Assembly (NCBI GenBank): GCA_934502905.1
Contig: CAKSVK010000003.1
Coordinates: 1-64,000, forward strand
Source: an uncultured Chitinophagaceae bacterium
GTDB lineage: Bacteria > Bacteroidota > Bacteroidia > Chitinophagales > Chitinophagaceae
Length of the DNA stretch: 64,000 nt
Direction: 5' to 3'
In this document: in pieces, positions 43,606-53,087 of the stretch
How positions within the stretch are numbered: the first letter of the stretch is position 1
Layout: every line of letters starts with the position of its first letter
Translations under genes and position numbers: made by a program
Notes under the pieces: generated by a model
Seen by the model: the letters and a program-made list of their open reading frames with translations, nothing else
Told to the model about the DNA's origin: nothing
The model's database searches: none

Positions 43606-43665
43606 CATGCGGACTGTAGAACCACCGACCGGAACATTTTTACAACAATCGGGCAGCTGCCCCGG

Positions 43666-44826
43666 CTAAGGCTGTATCAGGGTTTGTGGAAAGTCGGTTA
43701 TTTTTTCGCAGCAAACCTGTTCCATTACCTGCTTCAATTGCGCTTTGAACATGGCGATGGTATGGTCGCCACCCTCTTTGCCCAGGGCGCCTACACCATA
43801 CATAAAAGGACGGCCCATGAACGTGAAAGCAGCGCCGCAGGCCAATGAGCGGCCGATATCCGGACCGGACCGGAGCCCGCTGTCTATCATCACTTTCAAC
43901 TTATCGCCGAATTTATCCGCCAGTCCTTTTAACGGCCGGATGGTAGATTCACCCGCATCGATCTGCCGGCCGCCGTGGTTGGAAACAATGATGCCGTCAG
44001 CACCGATCTTTACACTTAGTTCCGCATCCTCCTCGCTCACTACGCCTTTGATCACCAGCTTGCCTTTCCATTTATCCCGTATGGCAGCTACTTTATCCAC
44101 ATCCACTCTTCCCGTAAAAGTCGCATTCATGAACTTGCCCAGTTGCTTTATATCCAACCCCTTTTCCATATAAGGCTTTAATGTGGCAAAAGAAGGTATA
44201 CCTGCCCGGAGCGTTTCAAACGACCAGGTAGGGCAAAATGCTGCCTGCAGGAAGTTCCTAATGTTGTTTTTAGGCGGCATGGATAATCCGGCCCTGATCT
44301 CCCGGTAACGGAGCCCGAATGACGGTACATCCACCAGTACTACCAGTACATCGCAGTTGACGGACTCAAGCCTTCTGAGCAGGTCATCTCTCAACTCATT
44401 TTTGGTGGGATGATACAGCTGGAACCAGAACTTACCTTCTGTCAGTTCCCCGATCCTTTCTATGGAGCTGGTGGAAACGGTGCTGAGTATATACGGAATA
44501 TTGTGCTTTACCGCGGCCTTGGCCAGTATTTCCGGTGCGTTGGGCCACATCAGTCCCTGCAATCCGATAGGAGATATCCCAAACGGTGCATCGTATACCT
44601 TTCCGAAAAGTTCGGTCCGCATATCTGTCCCGTTGTGCTTTTTCAGGTATTGTGGCATCAGGAACACCTGCTTAAAATCTTCTTCGTTGCGCCAAAGGTT
44701 CACTTCTTCGTTACAGCCGCCTTCCAGGTAGTCAAACGCAAATTTGGGGATCCTGGATTTGGCTTTCTTTTTTAAGTGCGCTACAGAGGGATACTGGCTA
44801 TTGTACGCCAACAAATTGGTACTCAT
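43666..44826 (-). CDS. lldD: FMN-dependent alpha-hydroxy acid oxidase/dehydrogenase (L-lactate dehydrogenase type)
   Basis: 386 residues from ATG 44826. The frame is open upstream to 45081 but that part lies in a dispersed repeat and is not conserved. Features are RIPKFAFDYLEGGCNEEVNLWRNEEDF, PFGISPIGLQGLMWPNAPEILAKAAV, FWFQLYHP, the active-site VSNHGGRQID (His, Arg), MIDSGLRSGPDIGRSLACGAAFTFMGRPFMYG. Family members oxidise L-lactate, glycolate or mandelate at the membrane. LldD is the best guess (symbol uncertain). Its gene is bracketed by copies X and Y of a dispersed repeat. Confidence 0.88.
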   Translation of the reverse strand: MSTNLLAYNSQYPSVAHLKKKAKSRIPKFAFDYLEGGCNEEVNLWRNEEDFKQVFLMPQYLKKHNGTDMRTELFGKVYDAPFGISPIGLQGLMWPNAPEILAKAAVKHNIPYILSTVSTSSIERIGELTEGKFWFQLYHPTKNELRDDLLRRLESVNCDVLVVLVDVPSFGLRYREIRAGLSMPPKNNIRNFLQAAFCPTWSFETLRAGIPSFATLKPYMEKGLDIKQLGKFMNATFTGRVDVDKVAAIRDKWKGKLVIKGVVSEEDAELSVKIGADGIIVSNHGGRQIDAGESTIRPLKGLADKFGDKLKVMIDSGLRSGPDIGRSLACGAAFTFMGRPFMYGVGALGKEGGDHTIAMFKAQLKQVMEQVCCEKITDFPQTLIQP

Positions 44827-45008
44827 TATCGTTAGTTGATTCAGTGAATTTACAAATATAACAGGATAGGCATCATTGTCTGTCCTGTACAGTGCTTTAT
44901 GCGTGGACAGCGAAGATAAGCCGGTTTTTCGGTGAAAAATGATGCATTCCGGACTGTGGTTGGTGTCACCACCGATCACTAGTGTTTGATTTCGCAGCCG
45001 GGTCGAGC

Positions 45009-45149
45009 CCTGGCGCAAATGTCCGGCTTGCCGGTCACTTGCGCCGGAAAACTCAACCTGATGGTACCAGGGCATAAGCATCTCCAGCCCGGAGGCAGTC
45101 CGGCAGCATTAAAAAGGTAACAAGTCGTCCTTCAGAAGACTTGCACCAA
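45009..45149 (+). repeat. Dispersed 140-bp repeat, copy Y
   Basis: Homologous to copy X at 43465-43605 in the same orientation, one copy on each side of the lldD-type gene. Best block is CAGTCCGGCAGCATTAAAAA, near-identical in X. Confidence 0.75.
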
Positions 45150-45266
45150 GGGACTTAGATATGGGGGACCGGGGTTGATAAGGTAATAAGACCTGCATCC
45201 TGTGTCTTGTGACTACACCTGTGTCCGCCTGGGGGCTGGCGTAGCTGACTCCTGGAAATACATAAA

Positions 45267-45281
45267 GGGGTTCCGAACCCT
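45267..45281. repeat. Third copy of the AGGGTTCCGAACCCT palindrome
   Basis: GGGGTTCCGAACCCT, with one base differing from 40541-40555. Followed by ATTTTGG and a CCACCGGACCATATTTTT segment resembling 43622-43636. Confidence 0.75.
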
Positions 45282-45376
45282 ATTTTGGAGAACCTGCCAC
45301 CGGACCATATTTTTGCGATTCAAAAAAATAAAACACAAAAATCAGCTCCAGTTGCTGAAGCATGTAAGTATCTGTG

Positions 45377-48226
45377 ATGAAAAAAGATGAGCGGCCGATT
45401 TTATTGTTATCTCCTTCCTTAATGCACAGGCGCAGCCCGGCAGTGGAAATGCTGAAAGTGGTGAAAAAAGGCGACCAGGTCAATTACCTGAGCGCAGTGC
45501 TGGAGGCGTCCCTGATCAGGACTGCCTTTAAAGAGTTTCCCAAGCCGGCGCGGGATATCCTGATGAACTGGAGCCTGGAATCCTGGGATGGTTATATTTC
45601 AGAGGTGAAAAAGCTGCATGCCATGCAGCGGGGCGAGACTCCTTTTGACGAATACCTGGAGACGCATATGCTGCAGTTCTGGCATAGGACGCTGGAGTTC
45701 TTCAAACCTTTTTTCCCGCTGGTAAAATGGTATCACCGGAAAGTTCTCCCGGGAAAGGATCGTTATTTGACTGCACCCTGCAGCTTCAGCAGGTTCAGAC
45801 CCACCCTGTCTTTTGAGGTAGGTAAAAATGAAAAAGGACTTCACCTTATCACGCATGTGCTGATCAACAATATATCCTATCCGCTGAGCAGCTTTCAGCA
45901 GATCTACTTCCTGCTGGAGAACCGTAACGAGTACTTTATTCTCAGCTTCACCGATTACAGGATGCTGCGTAAGCTGCAGCAGTTCAATATGGGTCGTGTA
46001 GCGCATCACCCGGAATTGTTTGTGCAGGAGATCCTTACCGACCTGGAAAAAGAATACCCGGTAGACCGGCATGATTTCTTCCCCAAAAAAGAAGTGGAAA
46101 TATGCCCTGTCAACCGTGTGCTGCTCACCGAGCTGAACAATGCCTTCCTGATGCTGACCCCACAGTGGCTATATGACAGCAACCTGGCGGAAGGACCCTG
46201 GAAAGAATCATTTGAAGTGATCAAAGAAGGGATAACGCATATCATCAAACGAAATGAAGAAGCGGAAACCGCTTTCATCAAAACGCTGGAAGCATTGCAT
46301 CCCCATTTCAGCAGGCAGCGCAACGGGTACTTTTACCTGTCTTTTGCGGATGCGCAAAAAAAGCAATGGTTCCTGAAAACCTATCACCGGCTGCTGCAGA
46401 TGGACATTGATGTGGCCGGTATGGATATGCTGAGGCATTTCCGCTACTCTTCCTATACCGCGGAAACGGTCATGCAACTGCAACAGGAAGACGACCATAT
46501 ACTGGTCTATAAGATGGAAGTGGCTTTCGGAAAAGAGAAAGTGCCGCTGAACGTGCTTCAGAAAACATTGATTGCCGGGCAGAGAGCCGTATTGCTGAAA
46601 GATGGTTCCCTGGGGATCCTGGGGGATGAGTGGCTGCAGCAATATGCAGCCCTTATCAAGCATGGTAAAATAAAGCAGGACCAGGTAGAGTTGCTGCGTT
46701 GGATGATGATCACCGGCCTGTCTGACAGGGAGATGGGCAATACCATTAAGGAAGAATGGTGGAGACAATGGAAGCGCTGGCAAAACACCAATGACACCCT
46801 GTTTTCACTGGCCGCCAGTATGCAGGCCTCCTTACGCCCCTATCAGCAAAAAGGATACGACTGGATGCTGCTGTTGCAACAGGTAGGTGCAGGTGCATGC
46901 CTGGCTGATGATATGGGGCTGGGAAAAACCTTACAGTCCATTGCGATGATCACACGTTACGTGGAGCAGTACCCGAAAGCAAAAAGTATCATTATATGCC
47001 CGGCTTCCCTGTTGTATAACTGGCAGCAGGAACTGCAGAAATTTGCCCCTTCCATTACAACGGCCATATACCACGGTCCCAATCGACAGAAAGAAACTCT
47101 CACAGAAGACAATACCAGCGTGTTGATCACCACCTACCATACCATGCGCTCCGATGCCGACCTGGTATGTGAACAAACGTATGGCGTGGCGGTGATAGAT
47201 GAAAGTCATAATATTAAAAATCCCGCCACCCAGATCGCACAGGCGGTGATGAAGCTGCGTGCCGGATTCCGGCTGGCGCTGAGCGGTACGCCGGTGGTCA
47301 ACAATACATTTGACCTGTACACCCAGTTGAACTTCGCCGTGCCGGGGTTGTTCGGCAGCCGGGAATTTTTCAAGCGCGAGTATGCGGACCCGATAGACTA
47401 CCACCGAGATGAGGAAAAGATCAATGCGCTGAAAAAGCTGACAGCACCCTTTATCCTGCGACGTACCAAGGAACAGGTGGCCCGGGACCTGCCGGAGAAA
47501 ACAGAATCCGTGCTCTGGTGCAATATGACCGGGCTGCAAAGGGAAGTATATGACGGCATCCTGGAGAAAACCCGCAGCAGTATTTTCCTGGATATCAAAA
47601 GCAAGGGACTGGCAAAGGCCAAGCTGTCCATCCTGCAGGGCATGACCCGTCTGCGGCAGGCCTGCAGCTCTCCGGCGCTTTTACCGGAAGAAGATAATAT
47701 GAATTGTGCAGATTCCGTGAAAGCGGATGTGCTGCTGGATGAGCTGCAGAATATCCTGGGCAAACATAAAGTGCTGGTGTTTTCACAATTCAGCTCCATG
47801 CTGGATATACTGGCAGAAAAATGTACGGAACAGGGAATAGCGTTTTATCACTTTGACGGACAAACACCGCCGGCAAAAAGAGCGGAAATGGTGGATGCAT
47901 TCCAGCAGGAGGACAGTGATACACACCTGTTCCTGATCAGCCTGAAAGCCGGCAATACAGGACTTACCCTCACTGCTGCGGATTATGTATTCCTGTTTGA
48001 CCCCTGGTGGAATACCGCGGTGCAGGACCAGGCCATCGACCGGGCACACCGTATCGGTCAGACAAAAAATGTTTTTGCCTACAAAATGATCTGCAAGAAT
48101 ACTATTGAAGAAAAGATCATCCACCTGCAGCAGAAAAAGAAAAAGCTGTCGGAAGAGCTGGTAGCGGCAGACGATGGATTCATTAATAAGCTGACGGAAG
48201 AAGATGTAGCCTACCTGTTCGGATAA
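45377..48226 (+). CDS. SNF2-family DEAD/DEAH helicase
   Basis: 949 residues from ATG 45377 (a GTG lies just before). The N-terminal ~480 residues have no recognised enzyme domain (a helicase-associated bacterial SNF2 region). The ATPase starts with LRPYQQKGYDWMLLLQ, Walker A ADDMGLGKTLQSIAM, YNWQQELQKFAP, DESHNIKN (Walker B), ALSGTPVVNNTFDLYTQLNF, then the second lobe with HKVLVFSQFSSMLDIL, ISLKAGNTGLTLTAADYVFLFD and DQAIDRAHRIGQTKNVFAYKMI. SNF2 proteins translocate on duplex DNA and remodel protein-DNA complexes. Bacterial targets (RNA polymerase recycling, repair) vary. Its substrate is not evident and no methylase or nuclease partner is adjacent. Confidence 0.93.
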   Translation: MKKDERPILLLSPSLMHRRSPAVEMLKVVKKGDQVNYLSAVLEASLIRTAFKEFPKPARDILMNWSLESWDGYISEVKKLHAMQRGETPFDEYLETHMLQFWHRTLEFFKPFFPLVKWYHRKVLPGKDRYLTAPCSFSRFRPTLSFEVGKNEKGLHLITHVLINNISYPLSSFQQIYFLLENRNEYFILSFTDYRMLRKLQQFNMGRVAHHPELFVQEILTDLEKEYPVDRHDFFPKKEVEICPVNRVLLTELNNAFLMLTPQWLYDSNLAEGPWKESFEVIKEGITHIIKRNEEAETAFIKTLEALHPHFSRQRNGYFYLSFADAQKKQWFLKTYHRLLQMDIDVAGMDMLRHFRYSSYTAETVMQLQQEDDHILVYKMEVAFGKEKVPLNVLQKTLIAGQRAVLLKDGSLGILGDEWLQQYAALIKHGKIKQDQVELLRWMMITGLSDREMGNTIKEEWWRQWKRWQNTNDTLFSLAASMQASLRPYQQKGYDWMLLLQQVGAGACLADDMGLGKTLQSIAMITRYVEQYPKAKSIIICPASLLYNWQQELQKFAPSITTAIYHGPNRQKETLTEDNTSVLITTYHTMRSDADLVCEQTYGVAVIDESHNIKNPATQIAQAVMKLRAGFRLALSGTPVVNNTFDLYTQLNFAVPGLFGSREFFKREYADPIDYHRDEEKINALKKLTAPFILRRTKEQVARDLPEKTESVLWCNMTGLQREVYDGILEKTRSSIFLDIKSKGLAKAKLSILQGMTRLRQACSSPALLPEEDNMNCADSVKADVLLDELQNILGKHKVLVFSQFSSMLDILAEKCTEQGIAFYHFDGQTPPAKRAEMVDAFQQEDSDTHLFLISLKAGNTGLTLTAADYVFLFDPWWNTAVQDQAIDRAHRIGQTKNVFAYKMICKNTIEEKIIHLQQKKKKLSEELVAADDGFINKLTEEDVAYLFG

Positions 48227-48296
48227 TTCAGTCTATTCACCGTCCAGTGTTGAAGAATTTTTTGTTTGTATCATTGCATATATCAAAAACAACATC

Positions 48297-48650
48297 GTGC
48301 TGATAAACATACATCCGAAACTGCCCATGCGGGACAGGGCCAAAACAAAAGCCTATTACCTGGAGCTTGGCTTCCTGCCTTCGGGCGGGGAACACGCAGA
48401 TTACCTGATGATGAGAAAAGACCAGGTAGAAATCCATTTCTTTTTGTTTAAAGAGCTGGACCCTAAAGAAAATTACGGACAGGTATATATCCGTACCAAT
48501 GATATTGATACATTATATCAATCTTTACTGGATCATAATGTAGCGATCCATCCCAACGGGGCCTTGCAGGATAAGCCCTGGGGGCAAAGGGAGTTTTCGC
48601 TGCTCGATCCCGACAGCAACCTGCTGACCTTCGGCCAAAGTATACATTGA
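48297..48650 (+). CDS. VOC-superfamily (glyoxalase/bleomycin-resistance-like) protein
   Basis: 117 residues from GTG 48297. The beta-alpha-beta-beta-beta pattern is seen in LINIHPKLPMRDRAKTKAYYLELGFLP, VEIHFFLFKELDPKENYGQVYIRTNDIDTLYQSLLD and REFSLLDPDSNLLTF. The last is typical of glyoxalase/bleomycin-binding proteins. Metal ligands of glyoxalase I are not all clear, so a binding protein is as likely as an enzyme. Short gap after the SNF2 gene. Confidence 0.78.
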   Translation: MLINIHPKLPMRDRAKTKAYYLELGFLPSGGEHADYLMMRKDQVEIHFFLFKELDPKENYGQVYIRTNDIDTLYQSLLDHNVAIHPNGALQDKPWGQREFSLLDPDSNLLTFGQSIH

Positions 48651-48722
48651 GTTTGCCTGCGTGGTTTCTATCCTTTGACAGGTTTGAAGGTTTTCCAAAG
48701 GGCAAAAATCAAAGCTCCCGGT

Positions 48723-49481
48723 TTATTTTCCCCTGCCGGCTGACTTGTCTTTTACAGTTTTAGATGGTCCCGGTAATACCTGCCGGATATCTTCAGCGCT
48801 TTCCAGGTTGTTCATCTGTTGCAGCACCCAGGGATATCTGGCCGTTACATATTTGGAAGGAGGCTTTATAGTGTATTGTACAGGATTGGGTAAGCAGGCG
48901 GCTATCATGGCTGCCTGGGTTTTGGTGAGTTTTGCAGCAGGCTTTTTGAAATAGTGCTGCGCGGCGGCTTCAATACCGAATATGCCTTTTCCCATTTCCG
49001 CTACGTTCAGGTACATTTCCAGGATCCGTTCCTTGCTCCAGATCCATTCTATCATAAAAGTAAAATAGGTTTCCAGTCCCTTTCTGAGCCAGGTTCGTCC
49101 CTGCCAGAGGAAAACATTTTTAGCGACTTGCTGGCTGATAGTAGATGCACCGGCAATGCGTTTGCTTTTTTGATTTTTTTCCATTGCCTTCTGGATACTT
49201 TTCCAGTCAAAGCCATTATGATCGGGGAACAACTGGTCTTCGGAAGCAATCACCGCCAGCCCGGCATAAGGAGACATTTCCTCTTTATCGATGTAATCTC
49301 TTTTTAGTCCGTTCCCGCTGAACAGGCTTCCCAACTGGGTAAGGGTAAACGGAGGATCAATCCATTTTAAAATAATAATATAGAGGAATTGCCCGATGAA
49401 CAGGATCCAGAACATTCGTTTGAGCAGCTTCCAGCCTTTTGCAAAAAAATTTCTCACCGGATATTTGATTTCCGGCTGCAA
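48723..49481 (-). CDS. mtgA: Monofunctional peptidoglycan glycosyltransferase
   Basis: 252 residues if translation begins at TTG 49481. A basic stretch and one membrane segment (FWILFIGQFLYIIIL) are followed by the GT51 domain: IASEDQLFPDHNGFDWKSI (catalytic Glu), RIAGASTISQQVAKNVFLWQGRTWLRKGLE, SKERILEMYLNVAEMGKGIFGIEAAAQHYF and LPNPVQYTIKPPS. It polymerises lipid II without a transpeptidase domain. Length is normal. The start codon is uncertain because no ATG precedes the membrane segment. Confidence 0.93.
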   Translation of the reverse strand: MQPEIKYPVRNFFAKGWKLLKRMFWILFIGQFLYIIILKWIDPPFTLTQLGSLFSGNGLKRDYIDKEEMSPYAGLAVIASEDQLFPDHNGFDWKSIQKAMEKNQKSKRIAGASTISQQVAKNVFLWQGRTWLRKGLETYFTFMIEWIWSKERILEMYLNVAEMGKGIFGIEAAAQHYFKKPAAKLTKTQAAMIAACLPNPVQYTIKPPSKYVTARYPWVLQQMNNLESAEDIRQVLPGPSKTVKDKSAGRGK

Positions 49482-49520
49482 AATACTGAATAAAGAACCG
49501 AACAGGCAAGCGGATATCCA

Positions 49521-50075
49521 TCAATCGGTCAGTTTTACATATTCTATGGTATATTTTTTCCCGATCGGGTACCGGGTCCTCACTGTTTTACCCAATCCGT
49601 ATCCGGCAAGCGATACCGCTCCCGAAATTGCAATGACCCCGGGCTCGATCTTTTCTTTCCGGATCAGGCCGTTAACGGTATGAAGGGTTGCATACACAAT
49701 GCCCCCTATAATAAATACCTTGCCTTTGCGTATCACCCCCAATCCTTTAAATGGCTTGGGAATAGCCCCTATTTCCCTGTAGTGAAAACGCATGTCATAC
49801 CTTGCTACGGTATCGGGTTCCATTGCGCCCCAGTAGTTGGGAACCATTCTTACATCATCAAAAACGAGGAAAATGGTATCGTTGTGGATACGCCTGATGA
49901 TACCGTGCACATATGATCCGTTGGTATGGATAAAATCAATGGTCATACCTTTAAAATAATTCGTAGCGGTACGGCCGTTCTTTTTAAAGGAGATAAAATC
50001 ACTTTGTTGCGAAGAAGCCTGGAGGCAGGCTATACAACAGTGTATCAATAAGATCAGCCTGGGCATAAGCAGCAT
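49521..50075 (-). CDS. Exported hypothetical protein
   Basis: 184 residues, signal peptide to about 23 (MLLMPRLILLIHCCIACLQASS). The middle (FHYREIGAIPKPFKGLGVIRKGKVFIIGGIVYATL) and a glycine-rich hydrophobic stretch near the C-terminus (IAISGAVSLAGYGLGK) suggest membrane association. I recognise no domain. It lies 39 bp upstream of mtgA on the same strand. Confidence 0.75.
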   Translation of the reverse strand: MLLMPRLILLIHCCIACLQASSQQSDFISFKKNGRTATNYFKGMTIDFIHTNGSYVHGIIRRIHNDTIFLVFDDVRMVPNYWGAMEPDTVARYDMRFHYREIGAIPKPFKGLGVIRKGKVFIIGGIVYATLHTVNGLIRKEKIEPGVIAISGAVSLAGYGLGKTVRTRYPIGKKYTIEYVKLTD

Positions 50076-50160
50076 TTGTGCAATAATATTATAAGTAGAC
50101 TGGAAATGTGATGGTTGAGAGAAGGAAAACGGTTAATGTAATACTAAAGTTAAAAATACT

Positions 50161-51381
50161 TTAGTTCATGCGTAGGTATTCGTTGAGCGTATTGATATAC
50201 TGACAGCCCTTTGCAGTTCTGGACCGGAGATCAACGGCAAGGATTTTTACAGCTTTCTGGATCTTTGCATCTTTCTGCTCAGGGAGATGCCCGCAACAAT
50301 TACGCTCGCTCAGCTCAAGCAACTTCGATTTTACTTCTCCCAGGAACCCGCGATGCATAAACAATTTATGCCATTCTACGAATTCGCCGGTTGTGCTATC
50401 GATGATGGATAATGCCTTGGGTATCTCCGCCCGGCGCATTTCAAATGTTTTGTTCAGTATAACAGATATCTGGTCAACGTCCAGCAGGGAAACCCCCGGT
50501 ATGTTGCTTACGGAGGGATCAATGCTTTTGGGAACGGATAGATCCAGCACCAAACGCTCCTTATTACCTGTAAAAAAGTCGGGAGAAATAGTATAGCTGT
50601 CGGAAGTAGTGCTGACGATCAGGATATCACTCTCATCGGTAGCCTTTCTCAGGTCTTCATAAGGCACACTCTCCAGTCCGTAATCACTGGCAAAATCTTC
50701 TGCTTTTTGAGGTGTGCGGTTGGTAATACGCACTTTTGCGCCCGGAAAATACTCACATATATTTTTAGCAACGTTGCGGCCAAACTTCCCGGCGCCCACC
50801 AGCAAAATATTCTTTTGCTCAATATGGCTAACCTTTTCTTTTATGGCTTCAATAGCAGCATAGGCCACAGATACGGTGCCTGTGCTGAGCCTGGTTTCGG
50901 ACTTTATCTTCTTGGATGCCTGGAGTGCAAAGTTGATCAGACGGTCTGTTAAAGAACCCAGTAGGTTGTTTTCCTTCGCGTATTTGGTTGCCTTTTTAAG
51001 CTGCATCAATATCTCGTAGTCACCTATGATCTGGGAGTCCAGCCCCGAAGCTACCTTAAAAAGGTGATGTACTGCCTGCATCCCGTTCAGGGTATAACCA
51101 TGCGTTTTGAATGTTTCCGGGCTGTTGCCGGAAGCGTCGCATAAGATACCTGTCAGGGTTTCGGTAGATCCGAGCCCGTATATTTCAGTACGATTGCAGG
51201 TGGAAAGTACCACCAGGTCTGTTATTTTCCTGGAAACAGCCAGGCGGGTAAGCAGTTCCTGCTTATTGCTGCAAATAGCAAAGTTGCTCCGGGTAGTCGT
51301 ATCGGCATTATGATAATTGATGCCGATTACGGCAAAATTATCAAGTCCGCTGCAAACATCATATGTGGAGGGAGGAACCAT
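50161..51381 (-). CDS. hemA: Glutamyl-tRNA reductase
   Basis: First enzyme of C5 tetrapyrrole synthesis, reducing Glu-tRNA with NADPH. 406 residues: catalytic LSTCNRTEIYG, VASGLDSQIIGDYEILMQLKKA, SETRLSTGTVSVAYAAIE, NADPH loop ILLVGAGKFGRNVAKN, VLDLSVPKSIDP. The N-terminal 14 residues (MVPPSTYDVCSGLD) extend beyond the usual start at FAVIGINY. A TACATTTG -7-like element lies only 9 bp before the ATG, so a leaderless transcript or another start is possible. Confidence 0.95.
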   Translation of the reverse strand: MVPPSTYDVCSGLDNFAVIGINYHNADTTTRSNFAICSNKQELLTRLAVSRKITDLVVLSTCNRTEIYGLGSTETLTGILCDASGNSPETFKTHGYTLNGMQAVHHLFKVASGLDSQIIGDYEILMQLKKATKYAKENNLLGSLTDRLINFALQASKKIKSETRLSTGTVSVAYAAIEAIKEKVSHIEQKNILLVGAGKFGRNVAKNICEYFPGAKVRITNRTPQKAEDFASDYGLESVPYEDLRKATDESDILIVSTTSDSYTISPDFFTGNKERLVLDLSVPKSIDPSVSNIPGVSLLDVDQISVILNKTFEMRRAEIPKALSIIDSTTGEFVEWHKLFMHRGFLGEVKSKLLELSERNCCGHLPEQKDAKIQKAVKILAVDLRSRTAKGCQYINTLNEYLRMN

Positions 51382-51585
51382 GGGAATTGCAAATGTAATA
51401 GAGAACAGCTAACAGTGCATGGCTGATTTGTCATAATATCGTCATTCCTGCCGCAAAAGATAAAAATCAGAAAAGGAACTGACCGGCGTCAGGTTGCCTG
51501 GAGCTGCGTCGATGGAAGAGCAGGTTTCATCCAGGAAGCAAAAATTGCTTAAAACATTCGTTTGCAAACGTATAGGAGCGGGAAA

Positions 51586-52257
51586 TTAAGGTTGGCCCGA
51601 TAGCAGGTTTTCGGCGATCAGCAGATCTTCCGGCAAAGTGATCTTGATATTTTTCTTGTCTCCTTCAATTAAATGTATCTCAAATCCCGCTGCTTCGGCT
51701 ACGGTTGCTTCATCGGTGAAGGCTTCCCTGTATGGCTGCTCAAAGGCTTTTAAAAGGATAGAGCTCCTGAAAGTTTGTGGTGTTTGTACTGCCCGCAGCA
51801 GGTCGCGGTTCAGCGGTTGAGACCCTCTTGCTGTCAGTACCCTTACACTATCGGTCACCGCCACAGCCGGAACAGCGCTTCCTTTTTCCATTGCCTGCTC
51901 ATAACAGGCGCGGATCAGGGCGGCGCTTACCAGGCAACGCACCCCGTCGTGCACAAAAACAACCGATTCTTCCTTCACCAGTTCCAGCCCTTTTTTTACC
52001 GACTCGAACCTTGTTGTTCCACCTGCCGTCAATTTTATCCTGGCAGCATCTGATGACAATTCCGTCATAATGTATCCGTCTTCTACGAAATCAGGCGGCA
52101 ACACCAGGATGATCTCAAGGTCGCTGAAAGCCTTCAGGAATACTTCTATGGTGTAAAACAATACCGGCTTATTATGTAGCAGTAAAAACTGCTTCGGAGT
52201 GGCGGTCTTCATCCTGCTGCCATTGCCACCTGCTACGATCACTGCATATTTTTTCAT
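51586..52257 (-). CDS. ispD: 2-C-methyl-D-erythritol 4-phosphate cytidylyltransferase
   Basis: 223 residues. The CTP loop VIVAGGNGSRMKTATPKQFLLL and the C-terminal ITLPEDLLIAENLL are the family signature; VHDGVRCLVS and DSVRVL lie between. It makes CDP-ME in the MEP pathway with Dxr (23 kb). It has a 204-bp upstream separation from hemA on the same strand and a separate promoter is likely. Confidence 0.96.
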   Translation of the reverse strand: MKKYAVIVAGGNGSRMKTATPKQFLLLHNKPVLFYTIEVFLKAFSDLEIILVLPPDFVEDGYIMTELSSDAARIKLTAGGTTRFESVKKGLELVKEESVVFVHDGVRCLVSAALIRACYEQAMEKGSAVPAVAVTDSVRVLTARGSQPLNRDLLRAVQTPQTFRSSILLKAFEQPYREAFTDEATVAEAAGFEIHLIEGDKKNIKITLPEDLLIAENLLSGQP

Positions 52258-52361
52258 GATAGAACAAAAATAAAATATTTAACGTAAGCATCTGATCACT
52301 GTTGCAGGATACCTATCCAAATAATAGATATAATCTATCAGGCAATAAACAATCATTATCG

Positions 52362-52390
52362 TTTGCTATTATTTTGTTTAAGTACCTTTG
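52362..52390 (+). promoter_or_regulatory. Bacteroidota promoter of the peroxiredoxin gene
   Basis: TTTG (52362-52365), 17 bp, TACCTTTG (52383-52390). The leader to the ATG at 52476 is about 80 nt. An oxidative-stress regulator (OxyR-type) site is plausible here but none can be named with confidence. Confidence 0.75.
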
Positions 52391-52475
52391 CATTATCTAA
52401 CGATATGCCATATACGGCAAGCTTCCGCCATTGCAAGGTTGTAAAAAAATTAATCACAATAAAACCATATTTATT

Positions 52476-53045
52476 ATGAGTGCACATGTATTATCTGTAG
52501 GAAGTAGTTTCCCCGGGTTTAATAAGAAAGCGGTAGTATCAATTGAAAAAGACAGGGAATTTATTGACATCACCAATGCATATGCTACTGAAAAAGGCAA
52601 ATGGACGGTTATGTTCTGGTGGCCCAAGGACTTCACCTTTGTATGCCCGACTGAAATTGCAGAGTTCAATAAAAAAGCCGGCGATTTCGCTGACAGGGAT
52701 GCCGTGTTGATAGGCGCTTCTACCGATTCCGAATTTGTTCACCTGGCATGGAGAAAAGATCATAAAGACCTTCGTGATCTTAAGTTCCCGATGTTGGCGG
52801 ATACTTCAAAATCACTGGCGGAGTCATTGGGTATTCTGAGCGAAGAGGAAAAGGTGGCTTACAGGGCTACTTTCATCATAGATCCACAGGGCATTGTTCG
52901 TTGGGTGAGCGTGTATGACTTAAATGTAGGACGTAACGTACAGGAAGTGCTGCGCGTGCTGGATGCGTTGCAGACAGATGAGCTGTGCCCCTGTAACTGG
53001 AACAAAGGTCAAAATACTTTGACACAGGAGCTTAGCATGAACTAA
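52476..53045 (+). CDS. Typical 2-Cys peroxiredoxin (AhpC-like)
   Basis: 189 residues from ATG 52476. The peroxidatic site is WWPKDFTFVCPTEIAEF with Cys57; the C-terminus has ELCPCNWNKGQ with Cys171 and Cys173, one of them the resolving cysteine. It reduces peroxides; no AhpF reductase is adjacent, so reduction may use the AhpD-type protein encoded 42 bp downstream. It resembles the group with a C-terminal CPCNW motif. Confidence 0.92.
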   Translation: MSAHVLSVGSSFPGFNKKAVVSIEKDREFIDITNAYATEKGKWTVMFWWPKDFTFVCPTEIAEFNKKAGDFADRDAVLIGASTDSEFVHLAWRKDHKDLRDLKFPMLADTSKSLAESLGILSEEEKVAYRATFIIDPQGIVRWVSVYDLNVGRNVQEVLRVLDALQTDELCPCNWNKGQNTLTQELSMN

Positions 53046-53087
53046 TGCTGCGGAACAAACTTTTGGATGAATTAAAAACTGAAGAAA

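Larger units (their letters stand above)
44827..45376. other. Repeat-bearing gap upstream of lldD and the SNF2 gene
   Basis: About 550 bp carrying an imperfect hairpin at 44956-44979, dispersed repeat Y (45009-45149) and a palindrome at 45267-45281. The promoters of the two divergent genes must lie at its edges. No coding sequence is supported. Confidence 0.6.

Noticed and set aside
44827-45081. N-terminal extension of the lldD-type gene
   Set aside because: Reading frame is open by chance across dispersed repeat Y; family homology begins at the ATG at 44826.
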